Source: CAXXOK01 sp964584315 | Lineage (GTDB): Bacteria; Bacillota; Clostridia; Christensenellales; Aristaeellaceae | NCBI GenBank assembly: GCA_964584315.1 | Contig: CAZOZO010000008.1 | Coordinates: 1 to 64,000, forward strand | Reading direction: 5' to 3' | DNA length: 64,000 nucleotides | In this document: one piece after another, positions 1-9,233 of the stretch | Position numbering within the stretch: position 1 is the stretch's first letter | Layout of the letters: each line of letters starts with the position of its first letter | Made by a program: the position numbers and the translations under genes | Notes under the pieces: model-generated | Databases searched by the model: none | Seen by the model: the letters and a program-made list of their open reading frames with translations, nothing else | What the model was told of the DNA's origin: nothing

Positions 1-2
1 TC

Positions 3-2396
3 CGCGAGCCGAGGTTCCTGCTGCTGCTGGTGGCAGCCGTCATCTATTTCATTCTGGGTGAACCGCGCGACGGGGCGATCATGCTGGTGTTTGTGATCGG
101 CATCATCTCCATCGATGTGGTACAGGAGTGGAAAACCGATAAGACGCTAAGCGCACTGCGCGACCTTTCCGCGCCGCATGTGCGCGTCATCCGTGACGGT
201 GTAGAGCAGGAGATCGCCAGTGTCGAGCTAGTGCCTGGTGATTTGATGTTGATTCAGGAAGGCGTTAAAATCCCTGCCGATGGGAAGATCGTCTCGTGCA
301 ATGACCTTTGTGTGGATGAAAGTTCCTTGACGGGCGAAGCCGAGGGCGTATGGAAAACCGCCACGGCGGATATCACGGCGGATTACTGGCATAAGGATCA
401 GTGCTACGCGGGCACGCTGGTCACGCAGGGCAACGCAACGGTGCAGGTGATGCAAACCGGCACCCGCACCGAATACGGGAAGATCGGAATGAACGTAGCC
501 TCCGCCCCCGAGGAGCCGACCCCATTGCAAAAGCAGACGGGCAGCCTCGTCAAGCTTTGCGCGGGAATCGCGGCTGTATTGTTCGCGCTGGTCGGCGTGG
601 TTACGTATATCAATATCCCCGATCACATGCTTGGCGCGCGCCTGATTGAAAGCGTTCTGTCCGGCATCACGCTGGCGATGGCGATGATCCCCGAGGAATT
701 CCCCGTTATTCTGACGGTATTCCTTTCCATGGGCGCATGGCGGTTGGCGAAGAAGAACTCCCTGGTGCGCAGGCTGCCTGCAGTGGAAACGCTTGGCGCT
801 GTCTCGGTTCTGTGCGTAGATAAAACGGGAACCATCACCATGAACCAAATGACGGTGCAGGATACCTGGTCCACACAGGATGACGATGACCATCTGCTGG
901 TGGAAACGATGGGTCTTGCCTGTGAAACGGACGCGTACGACCCCATGGAAAAAGCGATGCTCACGTATTGCGACAGCATGGGAATCACGAAGGAGCATCT
1001 GTTCTCGGGCGAACTAATCAGCGAATACGCCTTCACCAACGCGCTGAAAATGATGGGGCACGTGTGGCGCAGAAACGAGCAGATCATCGTGGCCGCAAAA
1101 GGCTCTCCCGAGCGTATCCTTACGCTCTGCTCCATGACGGATGAGCAGCGCGAGCTTACCCAGCATGAGCTTCTCAAAATGAGCAAGCAGGGGCTGCGCG
1201 TGATTGCCGTGGGCAAAATGGGCGTTGCCTCTGTTGCGGATATCCCCCCTGCGATCACCGACTGCACGTTGACGCTATGCGGTCTGGTGGGCTTGGCCGA
1301 TCCGCCCCGCGAAACCGTGAAACAGGACATTGAACACTGTAACCGCGCCGGCATCCGCGTGGTCATGATCACAGGAGACAACGGCGTCACCGCCTCGTCC
1401 ATCGCGCAAAAGATCGGTATGCTGAACTGTGAGAACATCATTACCGGCGACATGCTGGAAAGCATGAGCGATGAGCAGCTGCGCGAGCATGTGAAGAGTG
1501 TCAGTATTTTCAGCCGCGTCATCCCAGAGCATAAGATGCGAATCGTGAAAGCGTTCAAGCAGAATGGCGAAATTGTCGCCATGACGGGCGACGGCGTGAA
1601 CGATGCGCCGGCGCTCAAGTACGCCGATATTGGCGTGGCGATGGGCAAGCGTGGCAGCGAGGTCAGTCGCGAAGCTGCCGACCTTATTTTGCTGGACGAT
1701 AATTTTTCCACCATCGTGGATACCATCAAGGACGGCCGCCGCATCTATGATAACATTCGAAAAGCTGTCGGCTATGTTTTTGCCATCCACATCCCCATTG
1801 CGCTTTCCTCTTTGCTTGCGCCCATGCTGGGCATTGCGCCGACCGGCCTTTTCCTGCTGCCGCTGCATGTGGTGCTATTGGAGCTGATTATCGACCCCAC
1901 CTGCTCCATCGTGCTGGAACGCCAGCCTGCGGAAGAAAACATCATGGAGCGAAAGCCCCGCGACCCAAAGGACAAGATACTCACCGCAGGCGTGCTTTTC
2001 AAGAGCGTACTGCAGGGGCTGATGATTTTCGCAGCCTCGTTTGGCATCTACCTGGTCACCATGGCGGGAAACGAGCAGAATGCGCCCGTCGCCCGGGCTA
2101 TGGGGCTGGCGGTTATCATGCTGGCAAACCTGCTGCTTGTCCAAGTTAACAGCTCCGAAAGCGACTATATGCTGCATTCCCTGCGGCGGTTGGCGCGGGA
2201 TAAGGTCATGTGGCTGGCAAACCTCGCGATCCTTGCGGGCCTTTCCCTGATCCTTTATTCCCCGCTGAACCATTTCCTCAAGCTCGCGCCCCTGACAGGC
2301 GCGCAATTGCTGACGGTGCTATGCGTTGCCTGTGTGTCGGTGCTTTGGTACGAGGTTGTAAAGCTGATCAAGAAACTGCGGAGGAAATCCTTATGA
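3..2396 (+). CDS. P-type cation-transporting ATPase, 5' truncated by window edge
   Basis: ATP-driven cation pump of the inner membrane, type II (P2) class. The frame is open back to base 3, so the true start and the first transmembrane part lie outside; about 797 residues are seen. Landmarks in order: actuator loop SSLTGEAEG (near 325-350; usual TGES reads TGEA), membrane segment 4 motif PEEFP (near 690-705), phosphorylation motif DKTGT at 819-833, nucleotide-site KGSPE, MITGDN (near 1365-1382), hinge GDGVNDAP (near 1588-1611), then a C-terminal membrane block. PEEFP instead of the PEGLP typical of SERCA-type calcium pumps marks a less characterised subgroup, so the ion cannot be named. The TGA overlaps the ATG of the next gene, implying translational coupling. 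Confidence 0.93.
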   Translation, partial: REPRFLLLLVAAVIYFILGEPRDGAIMLVFVIGIISIDVVQEWKTDKTLSALRDLSAPHVRVIRDGVEQEIASVELVPGDLMLIQEGVKIPADGKIVSCNDLCVDESSLTGEAEGVWKTATADITADYWHKDQCYAGTLVTQGNATVQVMQTGTRTEYGKIGMNVASAPEEPTPLQKQTGSLVKLCAGIAAVLFALVGVVTYINIPDHMLGARLIESVLSGITLAMAMIPEEFPVILTVFLSMGAWRLAKKNSLVRRLPAVETLGAVSVLCVDKTGTITMNQMTVQDTWSTQDDDDHLLVETMGLACETDAYDPMEKAMLTYCDSMGITKEHLFSGELISEYAFTNALKMMGHVWRRNEQIIVAAKGSPERILTLCSMTDEQRELTQHELLKMSKQGLRVIAVGKMGVASVADIPPAITDCTLTLCGLVGLADPPRETVKQDIEHCNRAGIRVVMITGDNGVTASSIAQKIGMLNCENIITGDMLESMSDEQLREHVKSVSIFSRVIPEHKMRIVKAFKQNGEIVAMTGDGVNDAPALKYADIGVAMGKRGSEVSREAADLILLDDNFSTIVDTIKDGRRIYDNIRKAVGYVFAIHIPIALSSLLAPMLGIAPTGLFLLPLHVVLLELIIDPTCSIVLERQPAEENIMERKPRDPKDKILTAGVLFKSVLQGLMIFAASFGIYLVTMAGNEQNAPVARAMGLAVIMLANLLLVQVNSSESDYMLHSLRRLARDKVMWLANLAILAGLSLILYSPLNHFLKLAPLTGAQLLTVLCVACVSVLWYEVVKLIKKLRRKSL

Positions 2397-3049
2397 GCAA
2401 ACTGCTGTATCGTATTGCCATGCTCCGTGGCCGCAACTATTTCATACAACGCTACGGTCAGGATTTTTGGAACCGATTCAAGGCGGGCAGCAATGCCCGC
2501 CTCGCCGAGATTCTGCCCAAAGTGCCCAACATCGGGAAAAGCGTGTTTTCCTTCAACTATGTTTTCGCGCCGTTTTACATCGCGTGGTATCAAACGCTGC
2601 TCTCGCTTGGCAACACGCCGCGCGAAGCAGACGTGAACCTGTGGGTGATGAACGAGCGCATGGCGCGCACCCTGCCCGACCCCCTGCTGAAGATCGTCGG
2701 CCGACTCTATCTGGGCGGCTTCAGCCGAAAGGCAGAAGGTCACGAAGCCCGCCAAAAGGAAGGCAAACTCCACCCCTACGATTGGAAAATTGCATATCGT
2801 CCTATTGACGCGAATACCTACGAAATCGACATATTGGAATGCGCTTATGTGAAACTGACAAACGACCTTGGCGCGCGTGGCATGCTGCCTGGAGTCTGCC
2901 GGATGGACTACCTGTTTTCCCATCTGATGGGTAACGGTTTCATCCGCACCAAGACGCTTGCGGACGGCGATGAGTGCTGCAACTGCCGCTATCAGCTGAC
3001 GGGGACCTGTGAGTGGTCCCCCGAGAAAGGTTTTACCGACCGAAAATGA
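2393..3049 (+). CDS. L-2-amino-thiazoline-4-carboxylate hydrolase family protein
   Basis: 218 residues. The start is the ATG at 2393, overlapping the ATPase stop (ATGA) with GGAGG at 2380-2384 as ribosome site. The C-terminal half carries the pattern of the ATC_hydrolase family (PF14196): CRMDYLFSHLMG, then RTKTLADGDECCNCRY, a Cys-containing block. Named members open the thiazoline ring in L-cysteine formation, but most family members have no tested function, so the substrate is open. Coupling to the P-type ATPase suggests a linked role, which is inference only. No signal peptide; one hydrophobic stretch (SFNYVFAPFYIAWYQTLLSL) may be buried core. Confidence 0.8.
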   Translation: MSKLLYRIAMLRGRNYFIQRYGQDFWNRFKAGSNARLAEILPKVPNIGKSVFSFNYVFAPFYIAWYQTLLSLGNTPREADVNLWVMNERMARTLPDPLLKIVGRLYLGGFSRKAEGHEARQKEGKLHPYDWKIAYRPIDANTYEIDILECAYVKLTNDLGARGMLPGVCRMDYLFSHLMGNGFIRTKTLADGDECCNCRYQLTGTCEWSPEKGFTDRK

Positions 3050-3188
3050 CCCCCTGTGTTTCGGATCGCCGTTACAAGCAGCGAATCATCGATTTCGTGC
3101 GCATTATCCTTGTTTAACCATATCCCGCGTCGGTTTAACATGTCATCAGCATCGCGGCGACATATACCATACATGGAAGGAGCTACCA

Positions 3189-3797
3189 ATGAACAAGCGT
3201 AAGTATGAAGAGCGTTCTGCCCGCAGCTACCAGAAAATTGCCGACCATTATGACGATTCGCCAGAGGGCAGGTATACGCTTGACTTTAAGAACCTGTTGT
3301 TGAAAACTGTGCAAATTCCCGATGGAGGGCAAGTTCTTGATGTTGCCTGCGGAAATGGACGGCTGCTTGAGATGCTGTCTCGAAAGTCTCGCTTTTTCGG
3401 ATTTGGCGTAGATTTGTCCGGCAAAATGGTTGAGAACGCCGCACGTTTGAACCCAGGCATGTTATTCCGGCAGGCAGGCTGTGATACGCTTCCGTTTGAA
3501 AATGAGCGTTTTGATGTTCTGACCGTCTGCGCCGCCTATCACCATTTCCCCGATGTGGCTGCTTTTGCCAAAGAGGCCTTTCGTGTGATAAAGCCGAAAG
3601 GAAAGCTATATATCGCGGAAGTATACTACACCCGCTTGCTACGGATACTATGCAACCCTTTGATCCGGCTTTCTCCATCCGGCGATGTAAAGCTGTACGG
3701 GCCGGAAGAGATCATCGGTGTTTTGGAGAACGTTGGATTCAAGCAATATAGTGAGCATTTTCAAGGGCACATTCAAATCATCAGCGTTCAAAAATAA
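3189..3797 (+). CDS. class I SAM-dependent methyltransferase
   Basis: 202 residues, cytoplasmic. The start at 3189 follows GGAAGGAG with good spacing; an in-frame upstream extension to 3009 lacks a ribosome site and overlaps the previous gene. Motif I VLDVACGNGRLLEML (residues about 47-61) binds SAM; VDLSGKMVENA is the acidic ribose-binding strand; FDVLTVCAAYHHFPD is motif IV/post II. This matches the UbiE/Methyltransf_11 type. The accepting substrate is not recognisable. It stands alone between the ATPase pair and an IS scar. Confidence 0.88.
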   Translation: MNKRKYEERSARSYQKIADHYDDSPEGRYTLDFKNLLLKTVQIPDGGQVLDVACGNGRLLEMLSRKSRFFGFGVDLSGKMVENAARLNPGMLFRQAGCDTLPFENERFDVLTVCAAYHHFPDVAAFAKEAFRVIKPKGKLYIAEVYYTRLLRILCNPLIRLSPSGDVKLYGPEEIIGVLENVGFKQYSEHFQGHIQIISVQK

Positions 3798-3966
3798 GCG
3801 TGCTCATCTTACTTAAATACCGGTGCATGGCATGCAGATCAAAGAGATCCCGGCTATACTCGTGCGCTATGGATATCGACGGATCCATGTGCTGCTCAAA
3901 GTGGACAGCGGGCCTAAGCGATAGTGACAAGATAAGCTTGCAAAATCGAGGTACTCCGCCCATGAA

Positions 3967-4130
3967 TTAGGCCGCTTGGGGCAACAATGAACGAATGGAT
4001 TTTTCGCTGAGATAGGCTCTTGAAACCGACCCATCTTCCGCATATTCCTTGAGAAACGTTGTGACCATGCGCAGGGAGGCGTTTGGGTTAGGGAAGATTC
4101 CAACGACCCTTGACAGTATCGCCTTTGTGT
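3967..4130 (-). pseudogene. C-terminal remnant of IS256/Mutator-type transposase
   Basis: About 50 residues in one frame end at a TAA (3967-3969) and read SRVVGIFPNPNASLRMV, then AEDGSVSRAYLSEKS. This resembles the C-terminal end of Mutator/IS256 transposases, which typically read RVVGIFPN..S.LRL followed by SRAYLS. No catalytic DDE region or N-terminal part is present in this stretch, so it is a dead fragment. It lies next to a 28 bp inverted repeat at 4198-4269. Confidence 0.6.
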
Positions 4131-4197
4131 TATGGCATTTCCCACCTTGCATTCCCCGTTATTCTACTACGACCTCATTCTTCCAGTACGATTTAGC

Positions 4198-4269
4198 GTA
4201 CGACTAGCCGTCTTGTCTAACATCAAGAGGATATCGTAAACTGATGGTAGACAAGACTGCAGGTCGTAC
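4198..4269. repeat. imperfect 28 bp inverted repeat
   Basis: Arms 4198-4225 and 4242-4269 pair at 24 of 28 positions around a 16-base spacer. The outer ends are GTACGAC/GTCGTAC and the core is TCTTGTCTA/TAGACAAGA. This may be paired insertion-sequence ends or a small non-autonomous element. The rest of the 3798-4347 gap shows only the transposase scar. Confidence 0.6.
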
Positions 4270-4347
4270 AGCTCATACTTCATCACCAGTCAAGCTATGC
4301 AATCAGATGGCGCGCGTTGCCGACGCATCCCTTTAAGTCCCCACCTC

Positions 4348-6096
4348 TCACCCAAAAATCTCCCTGAGCTTCTCCACAGGCACCTTCAGCGTTCGTTTGA
4401 TGTCCGCCAAGCCGTTAATCTCCTGCGCCACATCGGTAAACTGCGTATAGCAGAACCCCTGTATGCCCGCATGAGCCCGCACGTATTTCGTGAGCTCCGT
4501 AAGCCGCCGGAGGAATGCCTCTTCGGTTTGTTCCGTGCCGCAGTAGCCCCAGTCCTTGTCGCTCAGGACCGTTTTGTAGGCGATGCCGCCGTATTCGGAC
4601 AGGAAGAGCGGCTGCCCCTGATAGCGGCAGCGGTCAGCGTAGATCATGCGCTCGTTGGCGGAAGAGTTGACCAGCGCGTTCACGTCGTCCCACTTTTCGG
4701 AGAGGGCGTCCGCGTTGGGCGCATAGTCGTGTATGGCACACAGGTCGGAGGCGACCTGCTCCCAGCCGTCGTTGGTGGATATCAGCCTAGAGGGGTCCAG
4801 CGCCTTGACCAGATGGTATACGCCCAGCGCAAACTGCTGCTGCGTGGGGTTGTCGTAGATGTTGCGCAGCCCCCACGATTCGTTGAACGGCACCCAGCAG
4901 ACGATTGAGGGGTGGTTGTAGTCGCGGGCGATAAAGGCCTGCATCAGCTGCACGGAGCGCTCCATCGCCACGGTGTTAAACTCGTAACAGCTGGGCAGCT
5001 CGCCCCATACCACCAGGCCCAGTTTATCCGCCCAGTAGTACAAAAGGGGATCCTCAATCTTCTGGTGCATACGGATGCCGTTGAAGCCCATGCGTTTTAT
5101 CAGCTGCAAGTCAAGGCGGTAGTCGTCGTCATCCGCCGCGGTCAGCAGTCCGCCGTCGTAATACCCCTGATGCAGCAGCAGCCGCTGGTAAAACGCACGG
5201 TTGTTCAGCAGTATCTTGCCGTTTTCCACCTTGATGCTGCGCAGGCCAAAGTAGGTGCGCACCACGTCCTGCTCCCCGCTAGCGCGGTAGGTCAGGGTCA
5301 CGTCGTAGAGGTTCGGGTTCTCGGGTGTCCAGTAATGCAGCTCGTCCACATAGTCCTCTTCGCGGATGGGCACGGTAAACGCGGTGTGCGCCTGGTTGAT
5401 CTCCAGCTGCATCAGTGCCGTGCGCCTGCCCTGAAACAGCACCTCCACGTCCAGCATACCGGCCTGTTTGGGTTTTTGGTTCAGCGTGAGCACGCAGTGC
5501 GCCGCGGAGTTTGCCAAATCCGGCGTGATGGTAAACGCCTCGATGTGCTCCGCGGGCACGCACTCAAGCCATACGGATTGCCAAATGCCGGAGCAGGGCG
5601 TATACCAGCATCGGTCGGGCTCCTCCTGCCAGGATTGCTTGCCGCGCGGCTGGTCGCAGCGGGTGGAATCGACCACCCGCAGGGTCACAAGCTGCTTTTG
5701 ATCGCGCGCGTTAAGGCTGTTTGTGATATCCACCGAAAACGGCGTATAGCCGCCATCGTGCGCGCACACATGCGCCCCGTTCACCCATACGTCGCAGGTC
5801 CAGTCCACGGCGCCAAAGCGGAGCATCACCCGCCCGCCCGCGCGCAGCGCGGCGGGTAGCGTAAACTCCTTCGCATACCACAGGATTTCATGGTGCGCCG
5901 TGATGTGCACGCCGGAGCGCTCGCTCTGGTAGGGGAAGGGCACCTCGATCTCCCGCTCCAGCCCGCGCGCGTCTTTAGCCCAGCCTTCGGCAAGGCCCGT
6001 ATCGTTATCGTCAAAGGCGAAGCGCCAAGCGCCGTTCAGCCCCGTCCAGTTTGTGCGTTCAAAATCCGGCCGCGGATAGCAGGTCCTCATATTCAT
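4348..6096 (-). CDS. glycoside hydrolase family 2 (beta-glucuronidase/beta-galactosidase type)
   Basis: 582 residues, no signal peptide, so it acts on imported sugars. N-terminal jelly-roll sugar-binding domain (about 1-185), Ig-like middle domain (190-295), then a TIM barrel. The acid/base glutamate is E406 in PFNESWG and the nucleophile E501 in LSEYGG, both in the expected GH2 positions, so it should be active. The length fits the short beta-glucuronidase or beta-galactosidase forms; the sugar cannot be decided by eye. The ATG overlaps the stop of the upstream GH1 gene (ATGA), making it the last gene of the sugar ABC operon. A second in-frame ATG sits two codons later. Confidence 0.92.
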   Translation of the reverse strand: MNMRTCYPRPDFERTNWTGLNGAWRFAFDDNDTGLAEGWAKDARGLEREIEVPFPYQSERSGVHITAHHEILWYAKEFTLPAALRAGGRVMLRFGAVDWTCDVWVNGAHVCAHDGGYTPFSVDITNSLNARDQKQLVTLRVVDSTRCDQPRGKQSWQEEPDRCWYTPCSGIWQSVWLECVPAEHIEAFTITPDLANSAAHCVLTLNQKPKQAGMLDVEVLFQGRRTALMQLEINQAHTAFTVPIREEDYVDELHYWTPENPNLYDVTLTYRASGEQDVVRTYFGLRSIKVENGKILLNNRAFYQRLLLHQGYYDGGLLTAADDDDYRLDLQLIKRMGFNGIRMHQKIEDPLLYYWADKLGLVVWGELPSCYEFNTVAMERSVQLMQAFIARDYNHPSIVCWVPFNESWGLRNIYDNPTQQQFALGVYHLVKALDPSRLISTNDGWEQVASDLCAIHDYAPNADALSEKWDDVNALVNSSANERMIYADRCRYQGQPLFLSEYGGIAYKTVLSDKDWGYCGTEQTEEAFLRRLTELTKYVRAHAGIQGFCYTQFTDVAQEINGLADIKRTLKVPVEKLREIFG

Positions 6097-7289
6097 CTTC
6101 CCATCTCGTCAATGATTTTACGGTACAGGCCCACGCACGCGTTGGGCACGCGCTGCTGGTCGTAAAAGCCGAAGCAAGCCTTGAAGTTTTCCTTGGGGCC
6201 CTCCTGCGTGCGGTAGTCCCAGTCATACATGTCGATAATGGGAAACCAGAAGAAGCCATGCACCGGCACACCCTGCCGGTACAGGGCAAACACGGCGCGG
6301 GCGGCTTCATTAAGCCAGCGCTGTTTCATGCCCAGGTCGTCGCGCACGCTGGTCTCGGTAATCATCATGGGGCAATGGTAGCGGGCGTAGCGCTCTTGAA
6401 TCTTGGCGACCAGCTCGCCCGTCCACTGGTGGTGGTTGGTGCGCGCTATGCCGCCGTCCTCCGCCCTGTCGATATCCTGATAGGAGAACTGGGGGTAGAA
6501 GTTGATGCCCATCACGTCGATGGTGCAGGCGTTGTCGCGGAAGGCCGTCAGGTCCGCCTGGGTCAGGCCGTAGCTTTCGAACAGGGCAAAGTGCTTCTCC
6601 AGCCCTGCAAAATCGCCCGTCAGGCAGTTGAAGAACATCTCCTGCTGCACGCGCTCCAGCTCCGCCGTGGCTTCCAAATCCGTATGTTTTGCGTACGAGC
6701 CGCCGGAACACTCCACCTGCACGCAGGCGATGCCGTGCTTTTGCAGCAGCTTGGTCTGCCGCTGCGTGCCCTTTACCACGCCCTTCAAAACGCTGAAATA
6801 CCCCTCGTAGCCCGAAAGGTAGGGCGGCCAAACGCCCTGCCGCCCGCAAAACTCACAGGCCGTGTGGGGCTCGTTAAAGGGCGTTGCATATTGCAGATAC
6901 TTGCCGTAGCGCTCCACCACGCGCTGGGTGTATTCCTCCACATAGGCGGGGTAGTCCGGGTGGATAAACGCCTTGTCCATCCACGTGGGCACGCCGTAGT
7001 GCATCAAATCCAGCACGAGGGTCAGCTTTTTTTCATCCGCGATGTAGGGGATTACCTGATCCGCAAACGACCAGTCCCACATGTTTTTGGCGGGCTGGAT
7101 GCGGTACCACGGGATGCCCCAGCGAACGGAATCCGCGCCGATCGCGTCTATGCTGTCAAAATCGCTCTTCCACAGGCGGTAGTGCTCGGTCAGCTCATAC
7201 TCGTCCAGTATTTTGCCGGTCGCCGCATACGGGTCGCCAATAAAGGTATCCTCAATGCCAAAACCCCAATGAAACGTATCCGTTTTCAT
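6093..7289 (-). CDS. glycoside hydrolase family 1-type beta-glycosidase
   Basis: 398 residues, short compared with the usual 440-480. The start of the fold shows FHWGFGIEDTF and SVRWGIPWYRI, typical of family 1 barrels. The acid/base is E140 in TPFNEP and the candidate nucleophile E312 in MMITETS. The second motif is ITET rather than the common ITENG, so this is a divergent clade. Cytoplasmic. It shares an operon with two ABC permeases and a binding protein upstream and is coupled by a 4-base overlap to the GH2 gene, implying stepwise cleavage of one imported glycoside. Confidence 0.85.
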   Translation of the reverse strand: MKTDTFHWGFGIEDTFIGDPYAATGKILDEYELTEHYRLWKSDFDSIDAIGADSVRWGIPWYRIQPAKNMWDWSFADQVIPYIADEKKLTLVLDLMHYGVPTWMDKAFIHPDYPAYVEEYTQRVVERYGKYLQYATPFNEPHTACEFCGRQGVWPPYLSGYEGYFSVLKGVVKGTQRQTKLLQKHGIACVQVECSGGSYAKHTDLEATAELERVQQEMFFNCLTGDFAGLEKHFALFESYGLTQADLTAFRDNACTIDVMGINFYPQFSYQDIDRAEDGGIARTNHHQWTGELVAKIQERYARYHCPMMITETSVRDDLGMKQRWLNEAARAVFALYRQGVPVHGFFWFPIIDMYDWDYRTQEGPKENFKACFGFYDQQRVPNACVGLYRKIIDEMGR

Positions 7290-7307
7290 CCGCTTTCCCC
7301 CTCATTC

Positions 7308-8138
7308 TCAGCCTTTGAGCCCGCCAAGGGCTATGCCCTTGATAAAGGTTTTTTGCGCCAATATAAATGCCAGCAATATGGGCAGCACTGACAGCACCGC
7401 GCCCGCGAACATCGGCCCGTGCTCCATCACGTGCTCGCCTTGGAACAGCGCCAGCCCCACGGGCAGCGTTTGCATCTCCTGCGTGTTGGTCATCAGCATG
7501 GGCCAGAGAAAATCGTTCCAGTTGGCCATGAAGTGGAACACCCCCAGCGTGGATAGCGACGACATGTTCACCGGCAGAACGATCTTGCCGAAGATGCCAA
7601 ACTCCCCCAGCCCGTCCATGCGCCCCGCGTCAATCAGCTCGCCGGGGATGCCCAGAAATGCCTGCCGCATAAAGTAGATGCCAAACGCGTTGGTCATGCG
7701 GGGGATCATCAAACCCGCAAAGGTGTTCAGGATGCGCATGTCGTTGAGCAGCAGGTAGGTGGGGATCAGCGTCACCTGAAAGGGAATCATCATGGACACC
7801 AGCACGACCACAAACAGCACTTTCGAGCCGGGGAAGCGCAGCTTGGCAAACGCATAGCCCGCCATGGAGTCCAAACAGAGCATCGACAGGGTTACCCCGC
7901 CCGCGAATATGAAGGAGTTAGCCAAAAACCGCCCGAAGGGTATCTTGGTCAGCAGGCTGGTATAGCCCGTCAGCGTCCACTCATCGGGGATCAGCCGCTC
8001 CGGCCGCCCCATGATCAGCCCCTCAGGCTTGAACGAGGAAAGCAGCATCCACACCAGCGGCAGCAGAAACACGATGCCGATCAGTGCAAACAAAATGGCA
8101 AAGGCCGCGCTCCAGCCCTTGGTAAGCTTGTTGACCAC
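7308..8138 (-). CDS. sugar ABC transporter permease, MalG type (CUT1)
   Basis: 276 residues with six predicted membrane segments. The EAA-type loop for ATPase contact is around residues 165-190 (ELIDAGRMDGLGEFGIFGKIVLP). The start is a GTG preceded by a GGGGGTG ribosome site and only 3 bases after the stop of the MalF-type partner. It pairs with the gene at 8142-9044 to form the channel. No ATPase gene is in the operon, so it probably uses a shared MsmX/MsiK-type ATPase encoded elsewhere (inference from CUT1 systems). Confidence 0.92.
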   Translation of the reverse strand: MVNKLTKGWSAAFAILFALIGIVFLLPLVWMLLSSFKPEGLIMGRPERLIPDEWTLTGYTSLLTKIPFGRFLANSFIFAGGVTLSMLCLDSMAGYAFAKLRFPGSKVLFVVVLVSMMIPFQVTLIPTYLLLNDMRILNTFAGLMIPRMTNAFGIYFMRQAFLGIPGELIDAGRMDGLGEFGIFGKIVLPVNMSSLSTLGVFHFMANWNDFLWPMLMTNTQEMQTLPVGLALFQGEHVMEHGPMFAGAVLSVLPILLAFILAQKTFIKGIALGGLKG

Positions 8139-8141
8139 GGC

Positions 8142-9044
8142 TCACACCCCCAAATTCGACTCGGTGTTTTTGAAGCTCTTGAGCTGGAAGAGCGTGAAAA
8201 CGAAAATCATGCAAAACAGCAGGAACGCGACGGCGGACGCGTAGCCCATGTTGTAAACCGTAAAGCCCTGATAGTAGATGTAATATACCAGCACCTCGGT
8301 GCGGAACATGGGGCCGCCCTTGGTCATTACATACACCTGATCGTACACCTGAAAAGAGCTGATGATGTTGGTAATCAGCGTAAAGCTGATCGAGGGCATG
8401 ATCAGCGGCAGGGTAACGGAGAAAAACTGCTTGACCTTGCCAGCGCCGTCGATCTCGGCGGCCTCGTAGAGGCTGTCCGGTATGGCGTTCATGCCGGCCA
8501 GCAAAATCATCATATTAAAGCCGATCCATCGCCACAGGCTGGTAAAAATGACCGCGCCCATCGCGGTGGATTCGTCGCGCAAAAAATCGGGCACGGCGAC
8601 GCCCGCCGCGCGGAGCCACAGCGAGATCAGGCCAATGTCTCCATCCAATATATACCGGAAGATAATGGCGATAATCGCCATGGACGTTACAGCGGGCACA
8701 AACAGCAGGCTCTTGTAAAAACCGGCGCCCTTGAACTTGAGGTTGATCAGCGCCGCAAAGAGGATGGAGAGCAGCATCAAAAGGGGCACGTAGATGATCG
8801 TATACTCAATGGTGTTTTGCAGGGCGTTCAGGAAGCGCTCGTCGCCCATGGCCTTGATATAGTTGGCAAAGCCTACGGTGCTGCGCGTGTTTTTGAGGAT
8901 GTTCCAGTTGGTAAAGCTCATGATGAGCGACTGCACGATGGGGTAAATGGTGAAGACGGCGATAATCACCATCGAGGGGATGACCATCCGGATACCGGCG
9001 CTGGCGATTTTGCGCTCGATGCCGGATCTTCTTGCTTTCATCAT
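8142..9044 (-). CDS. sugar ABC transporter permease, MalF type (CUT1)
   Basis: 300 residues, six membrane segments, with the EAA loop SLYEAAEIDGAGKVKQFFSVTLP. I place the start at the ATG at 9044 because AGGAAAGG lies about 7 bases upstream; the longer frame back to a TTG at 9065 would swallow that ribosome site. It follows the binding-protein gene after a terminator-like hairpin, so it is probably expressed at a lower level than the binding protein. Confidence 0.91.
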   Translation of the reverse strand: MMKARRSGIERKIASAGIRMVIPSMVIIAVFTIYPIVQSLIMSFTNWNILKNTRSTVGFANYIKAMGDERFLNALQNTIEYTIIYVPLLMLLSILFAALINLKFKGAGFYKSLLFVPAVTSMAIIAIIFRYILDGDIGLISLWLRAAGVAVPDFLRDESTAMGAVIFTSLWRWIGFNMMILLAGMNAIPDSLYEAAEIDGAGKVKQFFSVTLPLIMPSISFTLITNIISSFQVYDQVYVMTKGGPMFRTEVLVYYIYYQGFTVYNMGYASAVAFLLFCMIFVFTLFQLKSFKNTESNLGV

Positions 9045-9100
9045 TTGTGTTGCCTTTCCTAACAATGCTGCCGATATCCGTTGAACGCAGCGCGCGTTGG

Positions 9101-9141
9101 CCTTGCGGCGAGGCCGCGTGGGGCGCGGCCCCGCCGCAAGG
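9101..9141. repeat. GC-rich 18 bp hairpin
   Basis: Arms 9101-9118 and 9124-9141 match at 17 of 18 positions around a 5-base loop. It sits in the binding protein to MalF spacer with no T run, so it is more likely an mRNA-stabilising or processing hairpin than a terminator. Confidence 0.7.
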
Positions 9142-9182
9142 CGGCTGTTCGGATGGTCATCATCGCATCCGGTAGAACAAAA

Positions 9183-9211
9183 GTTACGGAGGTCACGAGG
9201 GCCTCCGTAAC
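9183..9211 (-). terminator. partial terminator after the binding-protein gene
   Basis: Perfect 10 bp stem (9183-9192 with 9202-9211, GTTACGGAGG) and 9-base loop, followed on the minus strand by TTTTGTT. It lies 22 bases past the binding-protein stop and before the permease genes, the usual place for a leaky terminator that favours binding-protein expression. Confidence 0.75.
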
Positions 9212-9233
9212 CTTGCTCAAAAGTAGGGGGCTT

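Noticed and set aside
3867..4145. 92-residue minus-strand frame
   Set aside because: Shadow of the transposase-like frame at 3967; only the other frame shows transposase-like sequence.
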